DNA of 64,000 nucleotides from Pelagibius sp050330205 (GTDB lineage Bacteria > Pseudomonadota > Alphaproteobacteria > Kiloniellales > Kiloniellaceae): assembly GCA_050330205.1 (NCBI GenBank), contig JBHJOA010000021.1, forward strand, positions 1-64,000. The letters run 5' to 3'. How positions within the stretch are numbered: position 1 is the stretch's first letter; every line of letters begins with the position of its first letter. Below the pieces are notes generated by a model, which made no database searches, was not told where the DNA came from, and was given only the letters and a program-made list of their open reading frames with translations. Below, piece by piece: positions 45,672-54,147 of the stretch. A program made the translations under genes and the position numbers.

Positions 45672-46679
45672 ATGTCCAAGTCAATTCGTGCTCTGATTTC
45701 CACGACGGCGATGGTCGTGGCGGTCTCCGTGGCCGGCTCGGCCATGGCGGCGGACGTGAATCTGAAGGCATCGCACCAGTGGCCGGGCGGCAAGGGCGAC
45801 GCGCGCGACGAGATGGTGCAGATCATCGCCCGCGAGGCGTCCGCGGCGGGCGTCGGCCTGAATATCCAGGTCTATCCCGGCGCCTCGCTGTTCAAGCCCG
45901 CCGAGCAGTGGAACGCCATGGTGAGGGGCCAGCTGGACATCTCGGCCTTCCCGCTCGACTACGCCAGCGGCCGCCATCCGCAGTTCAGCGCCACGCTGAT
46001 GCCGGGCCTCGTGAAGAACCACGATCACGCCCTGCGCCTCAACGATTCGCCCTTCATGGCGGACATCAAGAAGATCATCGAAGACGCAGGTGTCGTGGTG
46101 CTGGCCGACGCCTGGCTGGCCGGCGGCTTCGCGTCGACGAAGAACTGCATCCTCGGGCCTGAGTCCATGAAGGGGCAGGTGACGCGCGCGGCCGGCCCGG
46201 CCTTCGAGCAGATGCTGGTCGGGGCCGGTGCCTCGATCTCGTCGATGCCGTCGTCGGAAATCTATACCGGCCTGCAGACCGGCGTGCTGGACGCGGCCAA
46301 CACCAGCTCCGGCAGCTTCGTATCCTTCCGCCTCTACGAGCAGGTGAAGTGCCTGACCGAGCCGGGCGACCACGCCCTCTGGTTCATGTACGAGCCGATC
46401 CTGATGTCGAAGAGCAGCTGGGACAAGCTGAACGAAGCGCAGCAGAAGGCTTTGCTGGAGGCCGGCAAGAAGTCCGAGGACTACATGGTGGGGCAGGTCA
46501 AGGGGCTCGATGAGAAGATGGTCGAGGTCTTCAAGGAGGCCGGCGTGGAGGTCGTCAAGATGTCGGCCGAGGATGCCGCCGCCTGGCGTGCCATCGCGCA
46601 GGAGACTTCCTACAAGATCTTCGCCGAGCAGGTTCCCGGCGGCGCCGAGCTGATCGAGAAGGCGCTGGCCGTCGAGTAA
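45672..46679 (+). CDS. matP: TRAP malonate-binding protein (DctP family)
   Basis: 335 residues from the ATG at 45672, with GGAGGA upstream. A Sec signal peptide (SIRALISTTAMVVAVSVAGSA, cut after AMA) leads to a DctP-fold binding protein: KASHQWPGGKGDARDEMVQI, NIQVYPGASLFKPAEQWNAM and the carboxylate-site region KGQVTRAAGPAFEQML. In Sinorhizobium matPQM encodes a malonate TRAP transporter beside matA and matB; the same gene set is present here, which supports malonate as ligand. A GC-rich hairpin follows the gene. Confidence 0.9.
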   Translation: MSKSIRALISTTAMVVAVSVAGSAMAADVNLKASHQWPGGKGDARDEMVQIIAREASAAGVGLNIQVYPGASLFKPAEQWNAMVRGQLDISAFPLDYASGRHPQFSATLMPGLVKNHDHALRLNDSPFMADIKKIIEDAGVVVLADAWLAGGFASTKNCILGPESMKGQVTRAAGPAFEQMLVGAGASISSMPSSEIYTGLQTGVLDAANTSSGSFVSFRLYEQVKCLTEPGDHALWFMYEPILMSKSSWDKLNEAQQKALLEAGKKSEDYMVGQVKGLDEKMVEVFKEAGVEVVKMSAEDAAAWRAIAQETSYKIFAEQVPGGAELIEKALAVE

Positions 46680-46698
46680 CGGCGTTCCGCCGAACTCA

Positions 46699-46732
46699 GG
46701 GGGCGCCGGAGCCGAAAGCCGCCGGCGCCCCC
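46699..46732 (+). terminator. intercistronic hairpin after matP
   Basis: GGGGGCGCCGG (46699-46709) pairs perfectly with CCGGCGCCCCC (46722-46732) around a 12-base loop. No U-tract follows, so it is probably not a full terminator. Such stems after a binding-protein gene usually protect the upstream mRNA and give more binding protein than permease. Confidence 0.6.
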
Positions 46733-46822
46733 ATTGCTTGACCCATCGTTTGCCCCATCGCTTGCCGGGCGCCGCTGTCCGGGGCATCGTGACTCCTGAT
46801 CGCTTCCAACGTCGAGGCTGCC

Positions 46823-47341
46823 TTGGAATTTTTCATCGCGACCGTGCGCCGGCTCTCGCAAGCCTGCGGCGTGCTCTCCGCCCTGACCCTGGCGGCGGCC
46901 GTGCTGGTGGTCTGCCAGATGGTGGTGCTGCGCTACCTGCTGAACCAGTCGACGGTCTGGCAGACCGAGTTCGCGGTCTACAGCATCGTCGGTGCCACCC
47001 TGATCGGTAGTCCCTACGTGCTGCTGCGCCGCGGGCACGTGAACGTCGACCTGCTGCCGCTCTACCTGCCGCACCGGGCGCGGATGGTGCTGGCCTTCCT
47101 GGCCTCGTTCCTGGCCCTGGCTTTCTGCGGCTTGCTGACCTATAGCGGTGCCGAGATGTGGCTCGATGCCTGGCGCGGCAACTGGAAGACCAGCTCGATC
47201 TGGGGCCTGCCGCTGTGGATCGCCTACGCGCCGATCCCGCTCGGCATCGGCCTGCTCTGCCTGCAGTATGTCGCCGACATCCTCTGCCTCGCCACCGGCC
47301 GCGCCATGCCCTTCGGCATGGATCCGGAGATGCGGCCATGA
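46823..47341 (+). CDS. matQ: TRAP malonate transporter small permease (DctQ family)
   Basis: 172 residues from a TTG at 46823 with GAGG upstream. Four membrane segments (about 16-38, 51-67, 88-110, 130-152). The STVWQTEFAVYSIVGATLIGSPYVL and RRGHVNVDLLPLYL stretches are typical of DctQ proteins. It overlaps matM by 4 bases (ATGA). Confidence 0.88.
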   Translation: MEFFIATVRRLSQACGVLSALTLAAAVLVVCQMVVLRYLLNQSTVWQTEFAVYSIVGATLIGSPYVLLRRGHVNVDLLPLYLPHRARMVLAFLASFLALAFCGLLTYSGAEMWLDAWRGNWKTSSIWGLPLWIAYAPIPLGIGLLCLQYVADILCLATGRAMPFGMDPEMRP

Positions 47342-48666
47342 GCCCGCTGGAACTCGGCGGCCTCATCGCGGTGATCACCATCGCGGTGCTGGCGACCGGC
47401 ATCCCCATTGCCTTCGGTCTCGGCATCGTCGCACTCGGCTTTTTGGTCGCCATCGACGGCTGGGGCAGCATCGGCATCGTCGCCGATACCTTCTTCGGCG
47501 GCCTGGCGGACTTCGCCCTGGTGTCAATCCCGATGTTCGTGCTGATGGGCGCGGCGGTGGCTTCCTCGCCCGCCGGCAAGGACCTCTACGAAGCGCTCGA
47601 GCGCTGGCTGTACCGGGTGCCCGGCGGCCTCATCATCTCCAACATCGGCGCCTGCTCGATCTTCGCGGCGCTCTCCGGCTCCTCGCCGGCGACCTGCGCG
47701 GCCATCGGCAAGATGGGTATCCCGGAGATGCGCCAGCGCGGCTATCCCGACGGCCTCGCCACCGGGGCGATCGCCGCCGGCGGCACCCTCGGCATCCTGA
47801 TTCCGCCTTCGGTCACCATGATCGTCTACGGCATCGCCACCGAGACCTCGATCGGCCGGCTGTTCATCGCCGGCCTGCTGCCCGGCCTCATGCTGACCTG
47901 CCTGTTCATGGCCTGGGCGCTGTATGCCGCCTGGCGCGGCGGCTACCGCTTCAAGCTCGGCGACGTCGGCTACAGCCTGCGCCAGAAGCTGGCGATCCTG
48001 CCCCGTGTCCTGCCGTTTCTCGCCATCGTCGCCGGCGTGCTCTATGTGCTCTACGGCGGCATCGCCACGCCGTCGGAGGCCGCGGGCGTGGGGGCGCTGT
48101 TCTGCATCCTGCTGGTGGTGGTGGTCTACGGTATCTTCCTGCGCAGCTGGTCGCCGCTGCGGGTGTGGGAGATCCTCGGTGACACCATGCGCGAGTCGGT
48201 GATGATCCTGATGATCATCGGCGCCTCGGCCCTGTTCAGCTACACCCTGTCGAGCCTCTTCGTGACCCAGTCGATCGCCGCCTGGATCGTCGACCTGGAT
48301 GTCAACCGCTGGGTCCTGATGGCGATGATCAACGTGTTCCTGCTGGTCTGCGGCTTCTTCCTGCCGCCGGTCGCGGTGATCCTGATGACGGCGCCGATCC
48401 TGCTGCCCATCGTGACCTCCGTCGGCTTCGATCCCTACTGGTTCGCCGTCATCCTCACCATCAACATGGAAATCGGATTGATTACGCCGCCGGTGGGCCT
48501 AAATCTCTACGTCATCAACGGCATCGCGCCCGACATCTCGCTGCAGACCATCCTCAAGGGGGCCTTGCCTTTCATGATCGCGATGGCGCTGGGGATCGTT
48601 CTGCTCTGCGTGTTCCCGGCGATTGCGACCTGGCTGCCCGATTTCATCATGGGGCCGGCCATCTAG
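47338..48666 (+). CDS. matM: TRAP malonate transporter large permease (DctM family)
   Basis: 442 residues, the usual DctM length, from the ATG overlapping the matQ stop. About twelve membrane segments; conserved stretches include VSIPMFVLMGAAVASSPAGKDLYE, NIGACSIFAALSGSSPATCAAIG, GGTLGILIPPSVTMIVYG, TPSEAAGVGALFC and MEIGLITPPVGLNLYVING. It forms the ion-coupled channel of the malonate transporter. matA follows after 12 bases. Confidence 0.92.
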   Translation: MSPLELGGLIAVITIAVLATGIPIAFGLGIVALGFLVAIDGWGSIGIVADTFFGGLADFALVSIPMFVLMGAAVASSPAGKDLYEALERWLYRVPGGLIISNIGACSIFAALSGSSPATCAAIGKMGIPEMRQRGYPDGLATGAIAAGGTLGILIPPSVTMIVYGIATETSIGRLFIAGLLPGLMLTCLFMAWALYAAWRGGYRFKLGDVGYSLRQKLAILPRVLPFLAIVAGVLYVLYGGIATPSEAAGVGALFCILLVVVVYGIFLRSWSPLRVWEILGDTMRESVMILMIIGASALFSYTLSSLFVTQSIAAWIVDLDVNRWVLMAMINVFLLVCGFFLPPVAVILMTAPILLPIVTSVGFDPYWFAVILTINMEIGLITPPVGLNLYVINGIAPDISLQTILKGALPFMIAMALGIVLLCVFPAIATWLPDFIMGPAI

Positions 48667-48678
48667 GGAAGTTGGAGG

Positions 48679-50121
48679 ATGACCGAGGTACCGCAGGAGA
48701 ACCTGGTCGGACGTACGCTGTCGAACCTGGCTTCGGCTTGGCGCGACATCGCCCAGTCGGCCGCGCGCACCGTCGGCATCGCCAAGGCGCCGGTCTCCAC
48801 CGAGCCCGACGCCCTGAAGCGGCTGATGCGCGACTGCCTGGAGGCGCGCGGCGGCGAGGTGTCGGCGCGCATGCGCGCCGCCGAGCTGGGGCGCATCTAC
48901 CTGGAGCAGGACGCCGAGGGGCGCGAGCGCTTCCTGACGGTCCTGGCGCGGGAGTTCGCGGTGTCGTCCGAGGCCGTCGATGCGGCCGTCGCCGGCTACC
49001 AGTCGGCGCTGACGGACGCCGAGCGCCTGGTGGCCGAGGCGGCGCTGCGGCGCGCGCTGCAGCCGCCGCGTCTGCGCCTGCTGACCCAGTTCAATGCCCT
49101 GCCCGAGGGGGTGAAGTTCCTGGTCGACCTGCGCGCCGACATCCTGGCGCTACGCAGCGACGATCCCTACCTGAAGGGCCTCGACGACGATCTGCGCGAG
49201 TTGCTGCTGTCGTGGTTCGACACCGGCTTCCTCGATCTGCGCGCCATCGACTGGAACTCGCCGGCCGCGCTCCTGGAGAAGCTGGTGGCCTACGAGGCGG
49301 TGCACCAGATCACCTCCTGGCAGGATCTCCGCAACCGGCTGGATTCAGACCGCCGCTGCTATGCGCTGTTCCATCCGCGCATGCCCGATGAGCCGCTGGC
49401 CTTCGTCGAGGTGGCCCTGGTCCGGGGCATGGCGGGTTCGATCCAGGCGCTGCTCGACGAGAAGGCGCCGGAAATGGACCCGCAGCAGGCCGATGCGGCG
49501 ATCTTCTATTCCATCTCCAACACCCAGAAGGGGCTGAAGCAGATCTCCTTCGGCGACTATCTCATCAAGCGGGTGGTGCAGACGCTGTCGCGCGAGTTTC
49601 CCCGCCTAAAGATCTTCGCCACGCTGTCGCCGATCCCCGGCTTCCGGCGCTGGCTGGAAGCGCTGCCGGAGGACGATCTGGCGGCGGCCTTCGCGCCGGA
49701 GGATCTCGCCGAACTGCCGGCCCTCGGCAAGGATCGCGGCCTGAAGACCGTGATCGCCGACCTTGTCGGCGGCGGCGGTGCCGCGCCCGAGGGGGTGAGG
49801 GGCCTGCAGCGGCCCCTGACGGGGCTGGCGGCACGCTATCTGGCGACCAAGCGTGATGACGGCCAGCCGCTCGACCCGGTGGCCCGCTTTCACCTGCGCA
49901 ACGGCGCGCGGATCGAGCGGCTGAACTGGCTGGGCGATGCCTCCGGAAACGGCATGGCACAGTCCTGCGGCCTGATGGTCAACTACCGCTACGTGGTGGA
50001 CGAAATCGAAGCGAACCACGAGGGCTACATGAAGGACGGCCAGATCGCCCTCGGCCCGGAAATGCGCGGCCTGCTGCGCTCGCTGCGGGATGCCTCGGGC
50101 GCGCGGCTGCGCGTCGACTGA
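48679..50121 (+). CDS. matA: malonyl-CoA decarboxylase
   Basis: 480 residues. A helical N-terminal domain (about 1-175) precedes a GNAT-like catalytic domain with HPRMPDEPLAFVEVALVRG, ISNTQKGLKQISFGDYLIKRV, the LSPIPGFRRWLE catalytic Ser/Arg region and the C-terminal FHLRNGARIERLNWLGD with SCGLMVNYRYVVDEIEANHE. The His and Ser of the decarboxylation site are in these motifs. It converts malonyl-CoA to acetyl-CoA and CO2, completing the route that begins with MatB. Confidence 0.95.
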   Translation: MTEVPQENLVGRTLSNLASAWRDIAQSAARTVGIAKAPVSTEPDALKRLMRDCLEARGGEVSARMRAAELGRIYLEQDAEGRERFLTVLAREFAVSSEAVDAAVAGYQSALTDAERLVAEAALRRALQPPRLRLLTQFNALPEGVKFLVDLRADILALRSDDPYLKGLDDDLRELLLSWFDTGFLDLRAIDWNSPAALLEKLVAYEAVHQITSWQDLRNRLDSDRRCYALFHPRMPDEPLAFVEVALVRGMAGSIQALLDEKAPEMDPQQADAAIFYSISNTQKGLKQISFGDYLIKRVVQTLSREFPRLKIFATLSPIPGFRRWLEALPEDDLAAAFAPEDLAELPALGKDRGLKTVIADLVGGGGAAPEGVRGLQRPLTGLAARYLATKRDDGQPLDPVARFHLRNGARIERLNWLGDASGNGMAQSCGLMVNYRYVVDEIEANHEGYMKDGQIALGPEMRGLLRSLRDASGARLRVD

Positions 50122-50176
50122 CGGCCGGCGGCGGGTTTTTCTCCATACTTGCCCTTGTGGCCGCCGCCCCGGCTTT

Positions 50177-50202
50177 CTATAGATGGGGCTCTCTATAGAG
50201 AG
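50177..50202 (+). promoter_or_regulatory. CTATAG repeats with a 14-bp perfect palindrome before the decarboxylase gene
   Basis: CTCTCTATAGAGAG at 50189-50202 is a perfect palindrome. Its core CTATAG also occurs at 50177-50182, 16 bases upstream. The pair lies 46-71 bases before the GTG start of the decarboxylase gene and could be an operator or a small leader stem. No regulator gene is adjacent. Confidence 0.4.
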
Positions 50203-50247
50203 ACCGGGACTTCCCGGCACGGTTCACACAGGCACAGGTGGCGCGCA

Positions 50248-51408
50248 GTGGCGGTTGACAAAGGCCAGTTCACCGACGTGGCGGCGGTGGCCCGGGCGCT
50301 GCGGCCGAGCTATCCGGTCTATTGCGTCAGGCCCGACGTGCTGGCGGCCGGGGCGCGCCGCTTCATCAGCCAGTTTCCCGGCACCGTCCTCTACGCCGTG
50401 AAGTGCAATCCGCACCCGCTGGTCCTCGGCGCCCTCTACAAGGGCGGCATCCGCCATTTCGACACCGCCTCGCTGACCGAGATCGCCCAGGTCTCCGACA
50501 GCTTCGACGACGCGCATACCTACTTCATGCACCCGGTGAAGGCGCGCGCGGTGATCAAGTCCGCCTATCAGGTCTACGGCGTGCGCCACTTCGTGGTCGA
50601 CCACATCGACGAGCTGAACAAGGTGGTGGAGGAGGTCGGCGCCGCGGGCAACACCATCATCGTGCGGGTCAACACCCCGCCGGCGGACGACACGCTCTAT
50701 CACCTTGCCGCCAAGTTCGGCGCCACCCCCGAGGCGGCGGCGGAACTGATGGCGGCGGCGAGCGCCAAGGGCTGCGCGGTGGGGCTCGCCTTCCATGTCG
50801 GCTCCCAGTGCCGCAGCCCGGAGGCCTATCTCTCGGCCCTCGACCTGCTCGGCCAGGTGATCGCGAAGGCGGGGGTGGCGCCGGTCTGCGTCGACGTCGG
50901 CGGCGGCTTCCCGGCCGCCTACGGCGACCGCCCGGTGCCGGCCCTGGACGACTACATGGCGGCCATCCGCCGCGGCCTGAAGCAGCTGAAGCTCAGTCCC
51001 ACGGTGGAGGTCTTCGCCGAGCCCGGGCGCGCGCTGGTGGCCCAGGGCTGCTCGCTGCTGACCCAGGTGCAGCTGCGCAAGGACGACCGCCTCTACATCA
51101 ACGACGGCATCTACGGCAGCCTGTCGGAGATGAACACCGTCGCCATCCGCCTGCCGGCGCGGGTGATCCGCCTCGATGGGGCGGTTTCCGCGAGCCTGGC
51201 CGAGTTCTCCCTCAACGGCCCGACCTGCGATTCCCTCGACGTCCTGCCGGGCACCTTCGCGCTGCCCGACGACGTGCGCGAGGGCGACTGGATCGAGATC
51301 GACCAGGTCGGCGCCTATTCCAACGCCCTGGCCACCCGCTTCAACGGCTTCCACCCGGAAACCTTCGTCCAGGTCTTCGACGCCCCGCCGGCCCTGGCGG
51401 CCGCCTGA
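50248..51408 (+). CDS. type III PLP-dependent ornithine/lysine decarboxylase-like enzyme
   Basis: 386 residues from a GTG at 50248, with AGGTGG 7 bases upstream. Alanine-racemase-type TIM barrel: PLP Lys in LYAVKCNPHPLVL, FHVGSQCRSPEAYL, CVDVGGGFPA phosphate loop, and EPGRALVAQGCSLL; the second domain has the catalytic Cys in LNGPTCDSLDVLPG. Eukaryotic-type ODCs of alphaproteobacteria have this size and make putrescine from ornithine or cadaverine from lysine. It begins a run with two hydrolase genes (7-base gap, then overlap). Confidence 0.88.
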   Translation: MAVDKGQFTDVAAVARALRPSYPVYCVRPDVLAAGARRFISQFPGTVLYAVKCNPHPLVLGALYKGGIRHFDTASLTEIAQVSDSFDDAHTYFMHPVKARAVIKSAYQVYGVRHFVVDHIDELNKVVEEVGAAGNTIIVRVNTPPADDTLYHLAAKFGATPEAAAELMAAASAKGCAVGLAFHVGSQCRSPEAYLSALDLLGQVIAKAGVAPVCVDVGGGFPAAYGDRPVPALDDYMAAIRRGLKQLKLSPTVEVFAEPGRALVAQGCSLLTQVQLRKDDRLYINDGIYGSLSEMNTVAIRLPARVIRLDGAVSASLAEFSLNGPTCDSLDVLPGTFALPDDVREGDWIEIDQVGAYSNALATRFNGFHPETFVQVFDAPPALAAA

Positions 51409-51414
51409 GCGGGC

Positions 51415-52266
51415 ATGGAGGGCCCCCGCCAGGACAGCCTTTCCTGCCTGTCGAGGACCGGGTTCCACCGGATCGCCTACCGCGAGTCCGGTCCGCCTCA
51501 CGACGTGTCGGTCGTCTGCCTGCACGGCCTCGCCCGCAACGCCCGCGACTTCGACAGCCTGGCGGCGGCGCTGGCCGGCGACGGCCGCCGCGCGGTCTGC
51601 GCCGACATGGCCGGGCGCGGCGACAGCGGCTGGCTGCGCGACCCCACGGCCTACGGCTATCCGCAGTACCTCGCCGACACCGCGGCGCTGATCGCCCGCC
51701 TCGGCTGCCGGCAGGTGGACATCGTCGGCACCTCCATGGGCGGCCTGATCGGTATGATGATGGCGGCGCTGCCCGACAATCCCGTCCGCCGCCTGGTGAT
51801 CAACGACGTCGGCCCCTTTATTCCCAAGGCGGCGCTGGAGCGTATTCTGCGCTATCTCGGCCGCGACCCGCGCTTCGAAGACCTCGCCGCCGCCGAGGCC
51901 ATTTTCCGCGAGATCTACCGGCCCTTCGGCGACCTCAGCGACGCGCAGTGGCGCCACCTCACGGAGACCTCGCTGCGGCGCGACGGCGGCGGCTGGCGCC
52001 TGCACTACGATCCGCGCATCGCCGAACCGCTGCAGCAGGCGGAGCTCGCCGACGTCGACCTCTGGGCGGTCTGGGACGCCGTCGCCTGCCCGGTGCTGGT
52101 GCTGCGCGGTGCCGAGTCGGACCTGCTGCTGGCGGAGACGGCGGCGGAGATGGCCCGGCGCGGCCCCAGGGCGGAGTTCATCGAGTTTCCCGGCTGCGGC
52201 CATGCGCCGGCGCTGCTGGGGCCGGCGCAGATCGACCCGATCCGCCGCTGGCTGGCCCGCGGATGA
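51415..52266 (+). CDS. alpha/beta hydrolase
   Basis: 283 residues. Oxyanion motif CLHGLARNARDFDSL, nucleophile elbow GTSMGGLIGM with the Ser, acid in LRGAESDLLL and His in GCGHAPAL: a complete catalytic triad in the MhpC-like fold. No substrate can be read from sequence. It follows the decarboxylase gene by 6 bases and its stop overlaps the next ATG (ATGA). Confidence 0.88.
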   Translation: MEGPRQDSLSCLSRTGFHRIAYRESGPPHDVSVVCLHGLARNARDFDSLAAALAGDGRRAVCADMAGRGDSGWLRDPTAYGYPQYLADTAALIARLGCRQVDIVGTSMGGLIGMMMAALPDNPVRRLVINDVGPFIPKAALERILRYLGRDPRFEDLAAAEAIFREIYRPFGDLSDAQWRHLTETSLRRDGGGWRLHYDPRIAEPLQQAELADVDLWAVWDAVACPVLVLRGAESDLLLAETAAEMARRGPRAEFIEFPGCGHAPALLGPAQIDPIRRWLARG

Positions 52267-53324
52267 CGGCCCGGGCGCCCGCCGTGTCGCCGGGCGGGCT
52301 GCTCGATGCCGCCGCCTTCCGGCCGCGCGTTCCCTGGCTCGGCGGCGACCTGCAGACCCTGCGCAACTTCATCAGGCGGCCGTATCACGATCTGGCGCCT
52401 TGGCCGGCCCGCCGCCTCGAACTGGCCCTGCGCGACGGCAGCGGCGACCGCCTGGTGGGCAGCCTGCACGGTGTCGGCCGCGACGCTGGGCCGGGGGGCG
52501 GGCCGGGGGGCAAGCCGGGAGGGCGTGGCCTCGTCGTGCTGCTGCACGGCCTCACCGGCTGCGAGGACAGCCTCTACCTGCGTGCCTCGGCCGTGCATTT
52601 CCTGACGCGCGGCTACAGCGTGCTGCGCCTCAACCTGCGCGGCGCGGGACCATCGCGTCCGCTCTGCGGCGACCAGTATCACGCCGGGCGCAGCGGCGAC
52701 CTGCGCGACGCCCTGCTGGCGCTGCGACAGGACGCTGGCGTCGACTTCGACAGCGGCCTTCATCTCATGGGCTACTCTCTCGGTGCCAACATGCTGCTGC
52801 GCTTTCTCGCCGAGGACGCGGCCGATTTCCCGCTGCGCGCCGCCGTTGCCGTCTCGACGCCCATCGACCTCAAGGCCACGCAGCGGCGCCTCATGCAGCC
52901 GCGCAACCGGGTCTATCACCGCTACCTGCTGACGCGCATGCGCGCGGAGGCCCTGGCGACGCCGCGCGAGCTGACGCCGGCCGAGCGCGCCGCCATCCGC
53001 AGCGCCGATTCCGTCTTCGCCTACGACGAGCAGGTGATCGCCCCGCGCAACGGCTTCGCCGGCGCCGACGACTACTACGCCCAGTGCTCCGGCCTGCGCT
53101 TCCTGCCGGCGATCAAGACACCGACCCTGCTGCTGCAGGCCCGCGACGACCCCTGGATCCCCGCCGCCGCCTACGAGGGCTTCGACTGGACCGCGCAGCC
53201 GGCGCTGACGCTGCTGCTCACCGAGAGCGGCGGGCACGTCGGCTTCCATGGGCGCGACCGCAGCGCGGCCTGGCACGACCTCGCGGCGGAGGTGTTCTTC
53301 GAGCGCGCGGCCGCCGCGAGTTGA
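52263..53324 (+). CDS. YheT-family alpha/beta hydrolase
   Basis: 353 residues from the ATG overlapping the preceding stop. Start FRPRVPWLGGDLQTLRNF, HGLTGCEDSLYLRASA, LNLRGAGPSRPLCGDQYHAG, nucleophile GYSLGANMLLRFL, Asp in QARDDPWIP and His in SGGHVGFHG are those of the YheT/ABHD1-3 group, esterases of uncertain substrate. A low-complexity Gly/Pro insert (about residues 76-87) is local to this protein. Confidence 0.88.
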   Translation: MTARAPAVSPGGLLDAAAFRPRVPWLGGDLQTLRNFIRRPYHDLAPWPARRLELALRDGSGDRLVGSLHGVGRDAGPGGGPGGKPGGRGLVVLLHGLTGCEDSLYLRASAVHFLTRGYSVLRLNLRGAGPSRPLCGDQYHAGRSGDLRDALLALRQDAGVDFDSGLHLMGYSLGANMLLRFLAEDAADFPLRAAVAVSTPIDLKATQRRLMQPRNRVYHRYLLTRMRAEALATPRELTPAERAAIRSADSVFAYDEQVIAPRNGFAGADDYYAQCSGLRFLPAIKTPTLLLQARDDPWIPAAAYEGFDWTAQPALTLLLTESGGHVGFHGRDRSAAWHDLAAEVFFERAAAAS

Positions 53325-53334
53325 CACTCCCTCT

Positions 53335-54063
53335 TCAATCCGCCGAGGCCACCTGCAGCTTGCCGGCGACGCCGTGCCTGTCGATCAGGCCGGAGATCAG
53401 CCCGCTCTCCCGCGCCTCCGCCAGGAAGGCCTGCACGAAGGCCTTCAGGGCCGCGTTGCCGGGCCGGGTGCCGACGGCCTGGCGCACCGCGGTGTAGCGG
53501 CCCTCCAGGATCCGCGATCCCGGCAGCGCCGCCTGCGTCTTCTGCAGTGCCGGCAGCAGTCCCGCCAGGGCGTCCAGTTTCTCCGTGGTGAGGAGCTCGA
53601 CGGCGCCGCCGTGCCCCTTTGCCCGCTGCAGGGTCGCGTGCCGCAGCGTGCGGCTGAGATAGAGGTCGTAGGCCGCCCGCTGCGAGACGGCGATGCGCAG
53701 GCCCGGGCGGTCGACCTCGTCGATGGACTGCAAGGGCGAGCCCGCCGGCACGAGATAGGTGGCGTCGATCTCGACGTAGGCACCGCAGAAGTCGATGGTC
53801 TCGGCGCGCTCCGGCTCCTCGGCGATCAGCGCGATGTCCCAGGCGTCGCGCGCCACCGCGTCGGCAACCTCTCCCGGGGAGGCGAAGGTGACCAGCGAAA
53901 CCGCCACGCCGAGCCGTTCGGCGAGCGCCGCCGCCACGTCCGGGGCGACGCCTTGCGGTTCGCCTTTCGGCCCTCTGCCCGTCACCAGCAGCGAGTTCCC
54001 CAGGTTGATGCCGGCGCGCAGTTGGCCGGGGACGGAGAGTTCGGATCGTGCATCGTCGGGCAT
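53335..54063 (-). CDS. family 3 solute-binding domain protein without signal peptide
   Basis: 242 residues. SBP_bac_3 fold: LRAGINLGNSLLVTG, GVAPDVAAALAERLGV, WDIALIAEEPERAETIDFCGAYVEIDATYLVP. The start MPDDARSELSV shows no signal peptide, and none can be gained upstream, so it is probably cytoplasmic; I recall similar signal-less relatives in alphaproteobacteria. Ligand and role are unknown. A decayed paralogue lies at 55894-56043, and the 43 bases before this gene are repeated there, so the AbiE module sits between two copies of this locus. Confidence 0.8.
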   Translation of the reverse strand: MPDDARSELSVPGQLRAGINLGNSLLVTGRGPKGEPQGVAPDVAAALAERLGVAVSLVTFASPGEVADAVARDAWDIALIAEEPERAETIDFCGAYVEIDATYLVPAGSPLQSIDEVDRPGLRIAVSQRAAYDLYLSRTLRHATLQRAKGHGGAVELLTTEKLDALAGLLPALQKTQAALPGSRILEGRYTAVRQAVGTRPGNAALKAFVQAFLAEARESGLISGLIDRHGVAGKLQVASAD

Positions 54064-54065
54064 GG

Positions 54066-54108
54066 CGGCTTCTCGCTCCGGGCAGGCGGGGAAGGGGCGC
54101 GGCGACGA
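54066..54108. repeat. direct repeat, left copy (43 bp), flanking the AbiE module
   Basis: Begins CGGCTTCTCGCTCCGGGCAG and ends GGCGACGA. It matches 56045-56088 with a single one-base length difference. In both places it is the sequence immediately upstream of the solute-binding gene or its remnant. Homology stops abruptly at 54109, where sequence leading into abiEii begins. Confidence 0.9.
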
Positions 54109-54147
54109 TGCTGAGTCGCCGCTCCTTGATGAATTGAAAGTTCGGGG

